A DNA stretch of 64,000 nucleotides from Hydrogenobacter sp. T-2 (GTDB taxonomy: Bacteria > Aquificota > Aquificia > Aquificales > Aquificaceae): NCBI RefSeq assembly GCF_033971325.1, contig NZ_CP117180.1, positions 1,308,041-1,372,040 of the forward strand, written 5' to 3'. The notes under the pieces were generated by a model that saw only the letters and a program-made list of their open reading frames with translations, did no database searches and was not told where the DNA came from. Shown piece by piece: positions 34,389 through 42,947 of the stretch. Each line of letters begins with the position of its first letter. Position 1 is the stretch's first letter. The translations under genes were made by a program, and so were the position numbers.

Positions 34389-36292
34389 CTTTCCCTCCAA
34401 AGCTGAAATACAAACAGAAACCATAGCTTATTATGGTTAACACCCTTGTTTTCTAAATACCCCCTTAGAAGTTTGTCCACTTCCTCTGAATTAAATATAC
34501 CTTCCTTTTTAATTCTTTCCTTTGATAGATACTCTAAGTATAAACCCTTGAGTTCTCCCTTAAACCACTCGTATATAGGCACACCAAATCCCATTTTAGG
34601 GCGGTCTATTAGTTCCCTTGGCACATACTTGTATAATATTTTTCTCAATATGTATTTACTCATACCATTTTTGTATTTCAGGCTCACTGGTATTCTGGAA
34701 GTAAACTCTACTACTTTGTGGTCTAAAAAAGGCTCTCTTCCCTCAAGGGCTACACTCATTGTAGCTCTGTCTACTTTTACCAGTATATCATCAGGTAGAT
34801 AGGTCTTTAGGTCATAAAGCATCATGTATTTCATAGGTTCTAACATAGTGGATGAGTTTATCCTAAAGGTTTGGCTTTCTATTATGGTTTCTAAGCCAAG
34901 ACTTTTGAGGTCTTCTGTGAGAAAATACTTGTTTGCAATATCATACTGCTCTTGCGAGGACTTTGCACTTAATACATTCCTTAGTTTTATAAACTTGTCC
35001 CTAAAATTAGTCCATTTAGGAAGAACAGGGCTAAACAGCTTATAAAGACTTACCGCTAAGTCTGGATTTATAAGTTTCAAAACTTGACTAAAAAGACCCA
35101 GCATAGGTAGTTTTTCCAATCTTTTTATTCTCTCTCCCACTATCCAGTATCTTGTATATCCACAAAACTGCTCATCTCCACCGTCCGCAGATAGGCTAAC
35201 TTTGACTTGACTTCTTGCCAATTGAGACACAAGGTATGTAGGTATGGCAGAGGAGTCTCCAAAGGGCTCATCGTAAATTTCAGGTAGCTTAGGAATTATC
35301 TCAAAAGCCTCCTTTGGCGTGCAATAAAGCTCTGTGTGGTCTGTGCCAAGATATTGGGCTATCTTTTTGGCATATTCCGCTTCGTTGTAGTCTTTTTCAT
35401 AAAAACCTATGGTAAAGGTCTTTAAAGGCTTGCTCACTTGCCTTTGCAAAAGGGCACAAACAGTTGAACTATCTATGCCACCACTTAGGAAAAGACCCAC
35501 TGGCACATCAGAGACAAGCCTAAGTTTAAAGCTCTCAATCAAAAGCTCCTCAAGCCTCTGGGCTATTTCCTCTTCAGAAAGGTCAGAAAGCTCCTCTTTA
35601 CTAAAATGCTCCTCTATATCCCAATACTTTTGCAAGGATACCTCACCTTTGGAGTTTAAAACAAGAAAACTACCCGGCTCTAACTTATAGGTATACTTAA
35701 ATATGCTGTATGGAGAGGTTATATATCCATACTGAAGAAACAAAGCTAAAGCGGATGGCTCAAGCTCCTTTTGAAACTTGGGATGAAAGTGGAAAGCCTT
35801 AAGCTCTGAGGCAAACATAAAAAGCCCATCTTTGTAGTAGTAATAAAGAGGCTTTACACCTATTCTATCTCTACACAAAATTAGCTTTTTGTTCGCCTTA
35901 TCAAAGATAGCAAAGGCAAACATACCTCTAAACCTGTAAACCGCATCAAAGCCCCACCTATGAAAAGCCTTTAGGATAACCTCTGTGTCGGAGTTAGATA
36001 CAAAGCTATAACCTTCCCTTTCAAGCTCTTTCCTTATTTCCTGAAAGTTATAGACTTCTCCGTTGTAGGTTATAATCAAGTTTTCAAACTCCATAGGCTG
36101 ATGCCCAAGAGGAGAAAGGTCTAAGATAGAAAGCCTCCTGTGGCTTAAGGCAAGCCCCAAAGACAAGTCCACATATAGCCCAGCATCATCTGGACCACCA
36201 TGAGATAGAGAGTCTCTCATCCTTATGGCAGTCTTCTCAAGGTTGTATTGGTCATTGAAGTTAAAATCCCAAAAGCCTGCTATTCTACACAT
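34379..36292 (-). CDS. asnB: AsnB-like glutamine-hydrolysing asparagine synthase
   Basis: A 637-residue class II amidotransferase. The N-terminal Ntn glutaminase starts MCRIAGFWDF with Cys2 as nucleophile (the usual third residue Gly is Arg here), followed by SLSHGGPDDAG and ITYNGEVYN. The synthetase half has the ATP pyrophosphatase loop LFLSGGIDSSTVCALL near residue 265 and SADGGDEQFCGY near 365. Enzymes of this type in polysaccharide clusters often amidate sugar carboxylates rather than making free asparagine; that is inference from context. It overlaps the methyltransferase gene upstream and the membrane protein gene downstream. Confidence 0.88.
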   Translation of the reverse strand: MCRIAGFWDFNFNDQYNLEKTAIRMRDSLSHGGPDDAGLYVDLSLGLALSHRRLSILDLSPLGHQPMEFENLIITYNGEVYNFQEIRKELEREGYSFVSNSDTEVILKAFHRWGFDAVYRFRGMFAFAIFDKANKKLILCRDRIGVKPLYYYYKDGLFMFASELKAFHFHPKFQKELEPSALALFLQYGYITSPYSIFKYTYKLEPGSFLVLNSKGEVSLQKYWDIEEHFSKEELSDLSEEEIAQRLEELLIESFKLRLVSDVPVGLFLSGGIDSSTVCALLQRQVSKPLKTFTIGFYEKDYNEAEYAKKIAQYLGTDHTELYCTPKEAFEIIPKLPEIYDEPFGDSSAIPTYLVSQLARSQVKVSLSADGGDEQFCGYTRYWIVGERIKRLEKLPMLGLFSQVLKLINPDLAVSLYKLFSPVLPKWTNFRDKFIKLRNVLSAKSSQEQYDIANKYFLTEDLKSLGLETIIESQTFRINSSTMLEPMKYMMLYDLKTYLPDDILVKVDRATMSVALEGREPFLDHKVVEFTSRIPVSLKYKNGMSKYILRKILYKYVPRELIDRPKMGFGVPIYEWFKGELKGLYLEYLSKERIKKEGIFNSEEVDKLLRGYLENKGVNHNKLWFLFVFQLWRERWL

Positions 36293-37146
36293 TTTTTGAA
36301 TACGAATTCATTACAACCGGAATTTGCAGTTCTTAAAATGCTAAAAATTTTATGAAAAAAGGAATTAAACTTATAGTTTTTCTCACATGGAAGTTGAGTT
36401 GGTGCTTTTATCAAAGAAAATCCAAGATTTTCAACAAAGTTTTTTATTTCTTCAAAACAAGCGTATTCATAAGGATAGCCTCCTATCCAATCAATAGCGT
36501 CATAAAACACATGCATTCCTCTCTCTCTGTATAAATTCAAAGTTTTTCTTCTTAGAGCATATCCTAAAGAGACATATGACCCATATATTAGTCCAAGGAT
36601 AGGTTGAAGAAGCCTGTGTTGGTTATAAAATTCTTTAATTTTTCCCCAGTAAACGGAACTTCTACTATGATTATATATTGCTATTATCAAAAATCCATCT
36701 TTTTTAACTAGTTTACTTACATTACTTATAGCCTTATACATATCTCCTGTGTGGTGTAAAACACCCCATGAATACACTATATCTCCCTTTTCGTATAAAC
36801 TCTTAACTAAATCATCATCTAATATGTCGCCTACAAAAGCTTTCCACTTTACCTCGCCAGGTATCATATATGAATATTTCTCTCTTAAAATATTCAGTGC
36901 TTCCAAACTTTCTTCTTGAATATCAAAACTTATAACTTCCTTACATCCTAATAAGCAGGCAGCAAGCGAAAATAGTCCACTTCCACATCCTACATCTATA
37001 AAGACCTTATCCCTATAGAACTCAAAAGCGTTTGTGTTGTTGGGAACATATTTTAAGAGCGAATTCTTAGCCTCCTCTATTACTCTTTCATTTACAACTC
37101 TTTTTACATAGTTTTTCCAATTTCTCCCAAACCAAAACATTTTCAT
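36280..37146 (-). CDS. Class I SAM-dependent methyltransferase
   Basis: 288 residues. Motif I is VFIDVGCGSGLFSLAACLLG near residue 50, motif II CKEVISFDIQEES, and motif IV GDIVYSWGVLHHTGDMYKA near 125. The C-terminal part is basic and aromatic and may bind a sugar acceptor. The target is unknown, but it lies inside the polysaccharide cluster. GGAGGTGA precedes the ATG by about seven bases. It overlaps asnB by 13 bases. Confidence 0.85.
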   Translation of the reverse strand: MKMFWFGRNWKNYVKRVVNERVIEEAKNSLLKYVPNNTNAFEFYRDKVFIDVGCGSGLFSLAACLLGCKEVISFDIQEESLEALNILREKYSYMIPGEVKWKAFVGDILDDDLVKSLYEKGDIVYSWGVLHHTGDMYKAISNVSKLVKKDGFLIIAIYNHSRSSVYWGKIKEFYNQHRLLQPILGLIYGSYVSLGYALRRKTLNLYRERGMHVFYDAIDWIGGYPYEYACFEEIKNFVENLGFSLIKAPTQLPCEKNYKFNSFFHKIFSILRTANSGCNEFVFKKCVE

Positions 37147-37175
37147 ATTCTATCACCTCCAAGTATTGTTGCTAT

Positions 37176-38381
37176 TCAACAAAATTGTATTATCCGTGCC
37201 CATAAATCTGTTATCTTCTCTATATCAAAATCCCTTGCCCTCTGCAAAGCTTTATTTCCATACTCCTCTATTAACTCCTCCCTCCTTAGCAACTCTTTCA
37301 AAGTTTCCACCCACATCCTTTCCACCTCATCCAAAGGCTCGTCAGCCATCTTAAATTTTACCTCAAAGACAGGCATAAGGATGCCATACTCTGCATATTC
37401 TGGCTCTTTTGTTTGGTATTCAAAGTCCGTATCTGGTGCTAATATCTCCCTTGGTCCAGACCTACAGTCAGCAGAAACTACCGCAGTCCCACAAGCCATA
37501 GCTTCTGCCAAGGCATTTGGAAAACCTTCAAAAAAAGATGGAAAAATAAATAGCTTTGACCTTGCTATAAACTTAAAGGGATTTTTCTGGAAACCGAGGA
37601 AATAAACATCAAAACTCTCAGACAATTGGTCTTTGTCCCATACATAGGTCTTTAGCCCTAAGTCCTTTGAAAGACCAGTTAGATATTCCTTTAACTCCCC
37701 CTCTCCAAGAATGAGGAGTTTTAGCTCTGGAAATTCCTTTTTTAGTTCCTTGAATATCCTTAACAGATACCACTGACCTTTTTGTTTGGTTAGTCTTCCA
37801 GCAGTTATTAAAACTGGATAGTTGAAAATGGTTTCATATTCTCCTAAAGGCTCTCTGGAAAGCTCCTTAATGTCGTCTATAAATATGGGATTGTAAATGA
37901 CTACTAATTTGTCTTCAGGAACTCTATAAGAGGTTTTAAGCTCTTCAGCTATGCTTTTTGATACGCATATAACCATGTCTGCTTTGGGATAAAGAAGTTT
38001 AGATAGAAGGTTATATGGATGATGTCTTTTTCTTCCTGTCAATTGCGACATACGGATGGAAATAAAAGCCCTGTGTTTTGAGTATGGCTTTGCTAATATG
38101 TTTACATAGTTAGCTCTCTCTAAGAAAGAGATTACAAGGGAATTTTTTTCTAATCTTTGAGACAAGTTCTTAGCATATAGAGGTATGTAAAAGGTCTTTA
38201 GTATTGGGTTTGTTTTGGTTGTATGACTTGAAAGAAAAACTATCTTCTCCTCTGGAATTTCGTATTTTATCTCTCTTTCCAATAGCAAGAGCCTTTTTAC
38301 TGGCAATATTTTAGAAAGGTTTACCGCTACCCTTTCTGCACCACCACCCGCAAGAGAGTTGAGAAGGAAGTAAATATCCAT
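37176..38381 (-). CDS. Family 4 glycosyltransferase, copy A of a mosaic pair
   Basis: A 401-residue GT-B enzyme. The N-terminal acceptor half starts MDIYFLLNSLAGGGAERVAV and differs clearly from copy B. From about residue 165 to the end (VIYNPIFIDDIKELSRE, VLITAGRLTKQKGQWYLL, FPSFFEGFPNALAEAMACGT, SADCRSGPREIL) it is almost identical to the neighbour at 38389. The donor-side Glu residues of GT4 are present. An identical donor half with a different acceptor half suggests both use the same activated sugar on different acceptors. It lies eight bases after copy B. Confidence 0.88.
   Translation of the reverse strand: MDIYFLLNSLAGGGAERVAVNLSKILPVKRLLLLEREIKYEIPEEKIVFLSSHTTKTNPILKTFYIPLYAKNLSQRLEKNSLVISFLERANYVNILAKPYSKHRAFISIRMSQLTGRKRHHPYNLLSKLLYPKADMVICVSKSIAEELKTSYRVPEDKLVVIYNPIFIDDIKELSREPLGEYETIFNYPVLITAGRLTKQKGQWYLLRIFKELKKEFPELKLLILGEGELKEYLTGLSKDLGLKTYVWDKDQLSESFDVYFLGFQKNPFKFIARSKLFIFPSFFEGFPNALAEAMACGTAVVSADCRSGPREILAPDTDFEYQTKEPEYAEYGILMPVFEVKFKMADEPLDEVERMWVETLKELLRREELIEEYGNKALQRARDFDIEKITDLWARIIQFC
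37212..37918. repeat. Direct repeat unit 1, shared GT4 C-terminal half
   Basis: About 707 bases, aligned without gaps to 38422-39128 at a constant offset of 1,210. Differences are concentrated in the part coding the last 60 residues; the part around 37580-37910 is nearly identical. The edges are sharp at both ends. Confidence 0.85.
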
Positions 38382-38388
38382 ATCGTAT

Positions 38389-39642
38389 TTATTTTCTCAA
38401 AATATTTTTCCATTCTTCAGCTATCTTCTCTATATCAAAATCCCTTGCTCTTTGCAAAGCTTTATGTCTATACATTTCTATTAACTCCTCCCTCCTTAGC
38501 AACTCTTTCAAAGTTTCCACCCACATCCTTTCTATCTCATCCAAAGGCTCATCAGCCCTCTTAAATTTTACCTCAAAAACAGGCATAAGAACGCCATACT
38601 CCGCATATTCTGGCTCTTTTGTTTGGTATTCAAAGTCCGTATCTGGTGCTAATATCTCCCTTGGTCCAGACCTACAATCAGCAGAAACTACCGCAGTCCC
38701 ACAAGCCATGGATTCTGCTAAGGCATTTGGAAAACCTTCAAAAAAAGCTGGAAAAACAAATAGCTTTGACCTTGCTATAAACTTAAAGGGATTTTTCTGG
38801 AAACCAAGGAAATAAACATCAAAACTCTCAGACAATTGGTCTTTGTCCCATACATAGGTCTTTAGCCCTAAGTCCTTTGAAAGACCAGTTAGATATTCCT
38901 TTAACTCCCCCTCTCCAAGAATGAGGAGTTTTAGCTCTGGAAATTCCTTTTTTAGTTCCTTGAATATCCTTAACAGATACCACTGACCTTTTTGTTTGGT
39001 TAGTCTTCCAGCAGTTATTAAAACTGGATAGTTGAAAATGGTTTCATATTCTCCTAAAGACTCTCTGGAAAGCTCCTTAATGTCGTCTATAAATATGGGA
39101 TTGTAAATGACTACTAATTTATCTTCAGATAATCCAAAGTTTTCTATTAGGTCTTTCTTTACTGCTTTTGATGTAGCTATCATGATATCACTTTTGTTAT
39201 ACATATTTTTAAACATAATTTTATAAAAAAACCTTATAATAACTCTTCTTAAACCATTACCTAAAAAAGGATCCTCTGAAAACTGTTGTGAATAATGGGC
39301 ACGGAAGGATAAAATAACCTTATCTCTGTCTTTTGTTATAACATTCAAAAAATTTGCAGGTTCAAGCAGGCTTAAACATGTTGTGATTTTGTATTTAGAT
39401 TTAACCCTTTTTAGTCTAAAATACCTTATAGGCAGGTTAATAAATTTTTTAATCAAACTTTGAGATGCAGGTGATTTAATGCATATTATTCTTTCCATAG
39501 GCAAGGGAATGGGATAAGCTATGTGCGTATCATCCAATAGAATTAAATAGTCAAAGTTTAGCTTCTTCATCAAGTTAACTGCCACCCTTTCCGCACCACC
39601 TGTTCCAATTGATGGAATAAATATAGCTTTAAAGCTTCCCAT
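38389..39642 (-). CDS. Family 4 glycosyltransferase, copy B of a mosaic pair
   Basis: A 417-residue GT-B enzyme. The N-terminal half (SIGTGGAERVAVNLMKKL, SLLEPANFLNVITKDRDK) is only distantly like copy A. The C-terminal donor domain matches copy A almost residue for residue, with small changes such as FPAFFEGFPNALAESMACGT. It ends WKNILRK, whereas copy A ends differently. Shine-Dalgarno GAGGTGA precedes the ATG. It belongs to the same cluster and probably transfers the same sugar type as copy A; the sugar is not predictable. Confidence 0.88.
   Translation of the reverse strand: MGSFKAIFIPSIGTGGAERVAVNLMKKLNFDYLILLDDTHIAYPIPLPMERIICIKSPASQSLIKKFINLPIRYFRLKRVKSKYKITTCLSLLEPANFLNVITKDRDKVILSFRAHYSQQFSEDPFLGNGLRRVIIRFFYKIMFKNMYNKSDIMIATSKAVKKDLIENFGLSEDKLVVIYNPIFIDDIKELSRESLGEYETIFNYPVLITAGRLTKQKGQWYLLRIFKELKKEFPELKLLILGEGELKEYLTGLSKDLGLKTYVWDKDQLSESFDVYFLGFQKNPFKFIARSKLFVFPAFFEGFPNALAESMACGTAVVSADCRSGPREILAPDTDFEYQTKEPEYAEYGVLMPVFEVKFKRADEPLDEIERMWVETLKELLRREELIEMYRHKALQRARDFDIEKIAEEWKNILRK
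38422..39128. repeat. Direct repeat unit 2, shared GT4 C-terminal half
   Basis: Partner of 37212-37918 at an offset of 1,210 bases and in the same orientation. This pair is a substrate for homologous recombination that would delete about 1.2 kb and fuse the two genes into one hybrid glycosyltransferase. Confidence 0.85.
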
Positions 39643-39676
39643 ATTTCACCTCACGCTATTTATTTTATCTCTCATT

Positions 39677-40639
39677 TTATCTCTTAAAGTATTCTCTTTC
39701 CCTACCCCATCTTTCCAAAAGCCCGTCTATATAACCTCTCCATAAATCGTATACTTTTATAAGCCCCTTCCTTTTAATCAATATACCCATAGAGTGTCTA
39801 AGCAATTTATAAGTTGCGACTAACAAATATGCAAATTTGTCTCTAGCTATCTTTCTAGCAACATATCCGACTATATTCCTACCATACAAATAAAAACTAA
39901 GTCTAGAATGTGTAGCGAGTCTTTTATCTATTTTCTTGATAAAGCATACCGAATTTATATAGATGTTGTTCGTATGTTTAGATGCCAAGTATCCATAATA
40001 TGTATCATCACCTATAGTAAATAATCTTTTATCTGGATAAGGAATCTTTGCAACAACATTCCTGCTTATAAGCATTCCCTCGAAACATCCAAAATTAACT
40101 GTAGTCCATTCTTTATTCTTTAAAAATTCATCACCAAAAAATACTTCAAAACCGGTTTGTTCACATATTTGACCTTCCCATAAAAACCTACTTCCATCTA
40201 AGTAAACCTTAGATGGATGGATACACTCAGATATGTCCTTATATCTTAATTGGGTTTCAAGAGCATGTTCCAATGGTTCAACATCATCATCCATCAACCA
40301 AAACCAGTCATATCCCTTTTCGTATGCTCTTTTCAGACCTTCATGGAATCCTCCAGCCCCACCTGTATTTTCATGCATTCTCACATAAAACAATTTAACA
40401 GCCTCGCCATTAACATGATTCTCCAGTTCATGTTCATGCTCCCATGGTTCAGATATATTTGCAGGAGGTAATTCTCTTATATATCCTTCTTTTAAAAGTA
40501 GCTCAGGAGTACCATCTGTAGAAGCATTGTCTATTATATAAATAGCGTCAACAGGTCTTGTCTGCTTTAGTATACCCTTTAAGCATTCAATTAATAACTT
40601 TTTGCGGTTATAGGTAACTACTATAGCACAAATTTTCAT
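39677..40639 (-). CDS. Family 2 glycosyltransferase (GlfT/rhamnosyltransferase-like)
   Basis: A 320-residue GT-A enzyme. The start MKICAIVVTYNRKKLLIECL and IIDNASTDGTPE form the nucleotide-sugar site. FWLMDDDVEP near residue 118 is the metal-binding DDD motif, which resembles galactofuranosyl and rhamnosyl transferases of the GlfT/WbbL type. WTTVNFGCFEGMLISR and FTIGDDTYYGYL follow. Its neighbour is a UDP-galactopyranose-mutase-like FAD protein, so galactofuranose transfer is a reasonable guess but unproven. Confidence 0.85.
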   Translation of the reverse strand: MKICAIVVTYNRKKLLIECLKGILKQTRPVDAIYIIDNASTDGTPELLLKEGYIRELPPANISEPWEHEHELENHVNGEAVKLFYVRMHENTGGAGGFHEGLKRAYEKGYDWFWLMDDDVEPLEHALETQLRYKDISECIHPSKVYLDGSRFLWEGQICEQTGFEVFFGDEFLKNKEWTTVNFGCFEGMLISRNVVAKIPYPDKRLFTIGDDTYYGYLASKHTNNIYINSVCFIKKIDKRLATHSRLSFYLYGRNIVGYVARKIARDKFAYLLVATYKLLRHSMGILIKRKGLIKVYDLWRGYIDGLLERWGREREYFKR

Positions 40640-40646
40640 AATACAT

Positions 40647-41966
40647 TCACCTCACTCTAAAAACCGAACCAGCAATAAATCCTTCTTTAATAGAATCAGC
40701 TATGCCTTGAAAATGCCACCTTCCATAACGACCTACTTGGTAAATGCCATACGTTTCAAGGAGTTTTATAGCTTCAGTCTTCCAGTTTGAACCTACCCAT
40801 GACCATGTATAGGCTACATCTATCCATGTAGGGTCTACTACTTCTACCTCATTTATCCACCCCCAGCTAATTAGCTCCTCTATGATGTCTTTAACAAGTT
40901 CATTAAGTTCTTCCTCGCTTGGTTTTTCTCCACCAATGTAGGCTTTTTCAACATATATGCTAACATGTGTATCTAAATCTTGAACAGATTTAGGAACAAA
41001 TGACTTATCAACATTACTATAAAAACCTACCCTATGGAAACGTGTCTTGCTATATGGTATATATATCCAATGATCCTTAGGACATTTCTCTCCCTTTTTT
41101 CCTCCTATATTCACAACCAAGACAGACGTATATGGATCTGATTTAGATTGAAGCTCTGAAGACAAATTAGCAAGTTCTATAACCTTATTGAGTGGTATGG
41201 TTGATATGAGTATATCATATCCAACATACGATCCGTCTTCAAAGTATAATGTTTTTTCCTTAGTATCAATCTTGATAACTTTTTTGCCGTAGTTAACATT
41301 ACATCTTTCAGCCATTCTACGGGCAAGAACATCAAGTCCTTCCTCTGGATAAACAAAAGTCGTATTATACCCTGCGGGTGGCACATCAGAAAATGCACCT
41401 TGTATTATATCTTTTAAGTTTATAGGGGTCTTATATGCATCTTGAGGTGCTATACGAGTATACAGACCAGCGGTATACAATTCGTGAAAAGGAAAGAAAA
41501 ACAATTCACAAAGAGTTTTGCCAAAATTAGCTTCAAGCCACTCCGAGAGTGTAGCAAAATTTTTAGATTTATTCAATGAGTCTATTATTTCATATAATGC
41601 CTTTGAGGTTATTTCCTTTCCTAAGTATCTTAAATGATTTTGAATCGGATAGGGAACAAACAAATCTTTATCTGGAAAGTATACAGAAGATCTTCTTTGA
41701 TAGCTTTTTAAAGAGACAAATTTTCTAATAAACTTCTGTATTAAGCCCTCACTACCAAAGATCCAATGACCGCCTCCTATTTCAAATCTGTAGACTTCAC
41801 CATCTTCAGGCTTTTCGTGTAGACGATTTCTGCTGTTCGGACGCATATAGTAGGAAGAGCATATTCCACCGGGATAGTCTCCAGCTTCAAAAATAGGAAT
41901 ACCGGAAATAACACCAACAGATAGCCCCGTCATTCCTGCTCCGAGAATATAAATCCTATTTTTCAT
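40647..41966 (-). CDS. FAD-dependent NAD(P)-binding protein, UGM/amine-oxidase-like
   Basis: A 439-residue flavoprotein. The N-terminal dinucleotide motif YILGAGMTGLSVG is followed by IFEAGDYPGGICSS, the FAD-ribityl region, and EIGGGHWIFGSEG near residue 68, a form found in UDP-galactopyranose mutase and related oxidoreductases of O-antigen clusters. FVYPEEGLDVLARRMAER is the phytoene-desaturase/PPO-like substrate loop. The C-terminus has YQVGRYGRWHFQGIADSI. Ring-contracting mutase activity is possible given the GlfT-like neighbour; a protoporphyrinogen-oxidase-like role is less likely here. Confidence 0.72.
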   Translation of the reverse strand: MKNRIYILGAGMTGLSVGVISGIPIFEAGDYPGGICSSYYMRPNSRNRLHEKPEDGEVYRFEIGGGHWIFGSEGLIQKFIRKFVSLKSYQRRSSVYFPDKDLFVPYPIQNHLRYLGKEITSKALYEIIDSLNKSKNFATLSEWLEANFGKTLCELFFFPFHELYTAGLYTRIAPQDAYKTPINLKDIIQGAFSDVPPAGYNTTFVYPEEGLDVLARRMAERCNVNYGKKVIKIDTKEKTLYFEDGSYVGYDILISTIPLNKVIELANLSSELQSKSDPYTSVLVVNIGGKKGEKCPKDHWIYIPYSKTRFHRVGFYSNVDKSFVPKSVQDLDTHVSIYVEKAYIGGEKPSEEELNELVKDIIEELISWGWINEVEVVDPTWIDVAYTWSWVGSNWKTEAIKLLETYGIYQVGRYGRWHFQGIADSIKEGFIAGSVFRVR

Positions 41967-41978
41967 GGCTTCCTCTTC

Positions 41979-42947
41979 TTAATAAACTTCACATTGGAAG
42001 TATAAAGTACCTCCTTTATTTGGAAAATCCAATATAAATATAGGAAAAGAGAATACTATATCTCTTAACCCTTTTAAACTTCTGAAAAGAACTTTTCTAA
42101 ATATTGATAGTTCATCATAATTTTTTTTATCAATAACCTCCTTAGAAGCTATTGCTTTTTTTATAACTCTGTTTACTACATTTCCCATAACCATAATCTG
42201 TAAAAGAGGCGCTGTCTTCGAGTATGTACGAATAGGATATATATATATTTTTAATCCTAAACTTTCAAATAATTTCTTTAATGCTTTATCAGAAAACCAT
42301 AAAAAATGGTTGGGAGGATAATCCCAAGTATAAATTTTCCTCAATAAAAAGTTTTCAAAGCTCTCTCTATTTGGCACACTTCCAGCGATATAACCACCAG
42401 GCTTTAGCATACTCTTTATTGCCTCTAAAAACTCTACCGGCTTATCCTGATGCTCAAGGACTTCAAAGAAGGTTATCACATCAAACTTAAGACCCTCTTT
42501 TTGACAAAAGTCCGCAAACTCCTGAGGAGACATAACAAAAGTATTTTTCAAACCCCATTTTTCCTGACAGACCTTAATTGATTTACTATCAAAATCAATC
42601 CCCCAAACCTCAAAGCCAGCCTTTTGTGCTTCCTTTAGAAAAACCCCATCCCCACAGCCTACATCTAAAAGCCTTCCTGATTTGAGAGGAATGTATTTAA
42701 AAAACATCCTGTGATTTTCCTCTATCTCCTCTCTTAATCCCATATGGAAGAATTCGTAGGTATCTACTCCTTCCATCTCATAAAATTCTGGAATAATCTT
42801 CAAAGGCTCCCACCACTGAAGGTCACAAGTTTCACAGTGATAGAGTTTATACTCTTGGTTGTTGAAGGATGAGCCATAGGTTTCAATATAGGAACTTTCA
42901 TCCTTTTCACTCTGGCAGACAGGACATCTAAGCATCCTCACCCCCAA
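41979..42947 (-). CDS. SAM methyltransferase with N-terminal zinc ribbon
   Basis: 322 residues. The N-terminal CPVC and CETC pairs, 28 residues apart, form a probable zinc ribbon. The methyltransferase domain then shows LLDVGCGDGVFLKEAQKAG near 93, VWGIDFDS, and FDVITFFEVLEHQDKP near 155, followed by LKPGGYIAGSVPNRES. This layout is common in sugar C- or O-methyltransferases of nucleotide-sugar pathways. The C-terminal 100 residues are basic and hydrophobic. It overlaps the flippase gene by ten bases. Confidence 0.86.
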   Translation of the reverse strand: MGVRMLRCPVCQSEKDESSYIETYGSSFNNQEYKLYHCETCDLQWWEPLKIIPEFYEMEGVDTYEFFHMGLREEIEENHRMFFKYIPLKSGRLLDVGCGDGVFLKEAQKAGFEVWGIDFDSKSIKVCQEKWGLKNTFVMSPQEFADFCQKEGLKFDVITFFEVLEHQDKPVEFLEAIKSMLKPGGYIAGSVPNRESFENFLLRKIYTWDYPPNHFLWFSDKALKKLFESLGLKIYIYPIRTYSKTAPLLQIMVMGNVVNRVIKKAIASKEVIDKKNYDELSIFRKVLFRSLKGLRDIVFSFPIFILDFPNKGGTLYFQCEVY

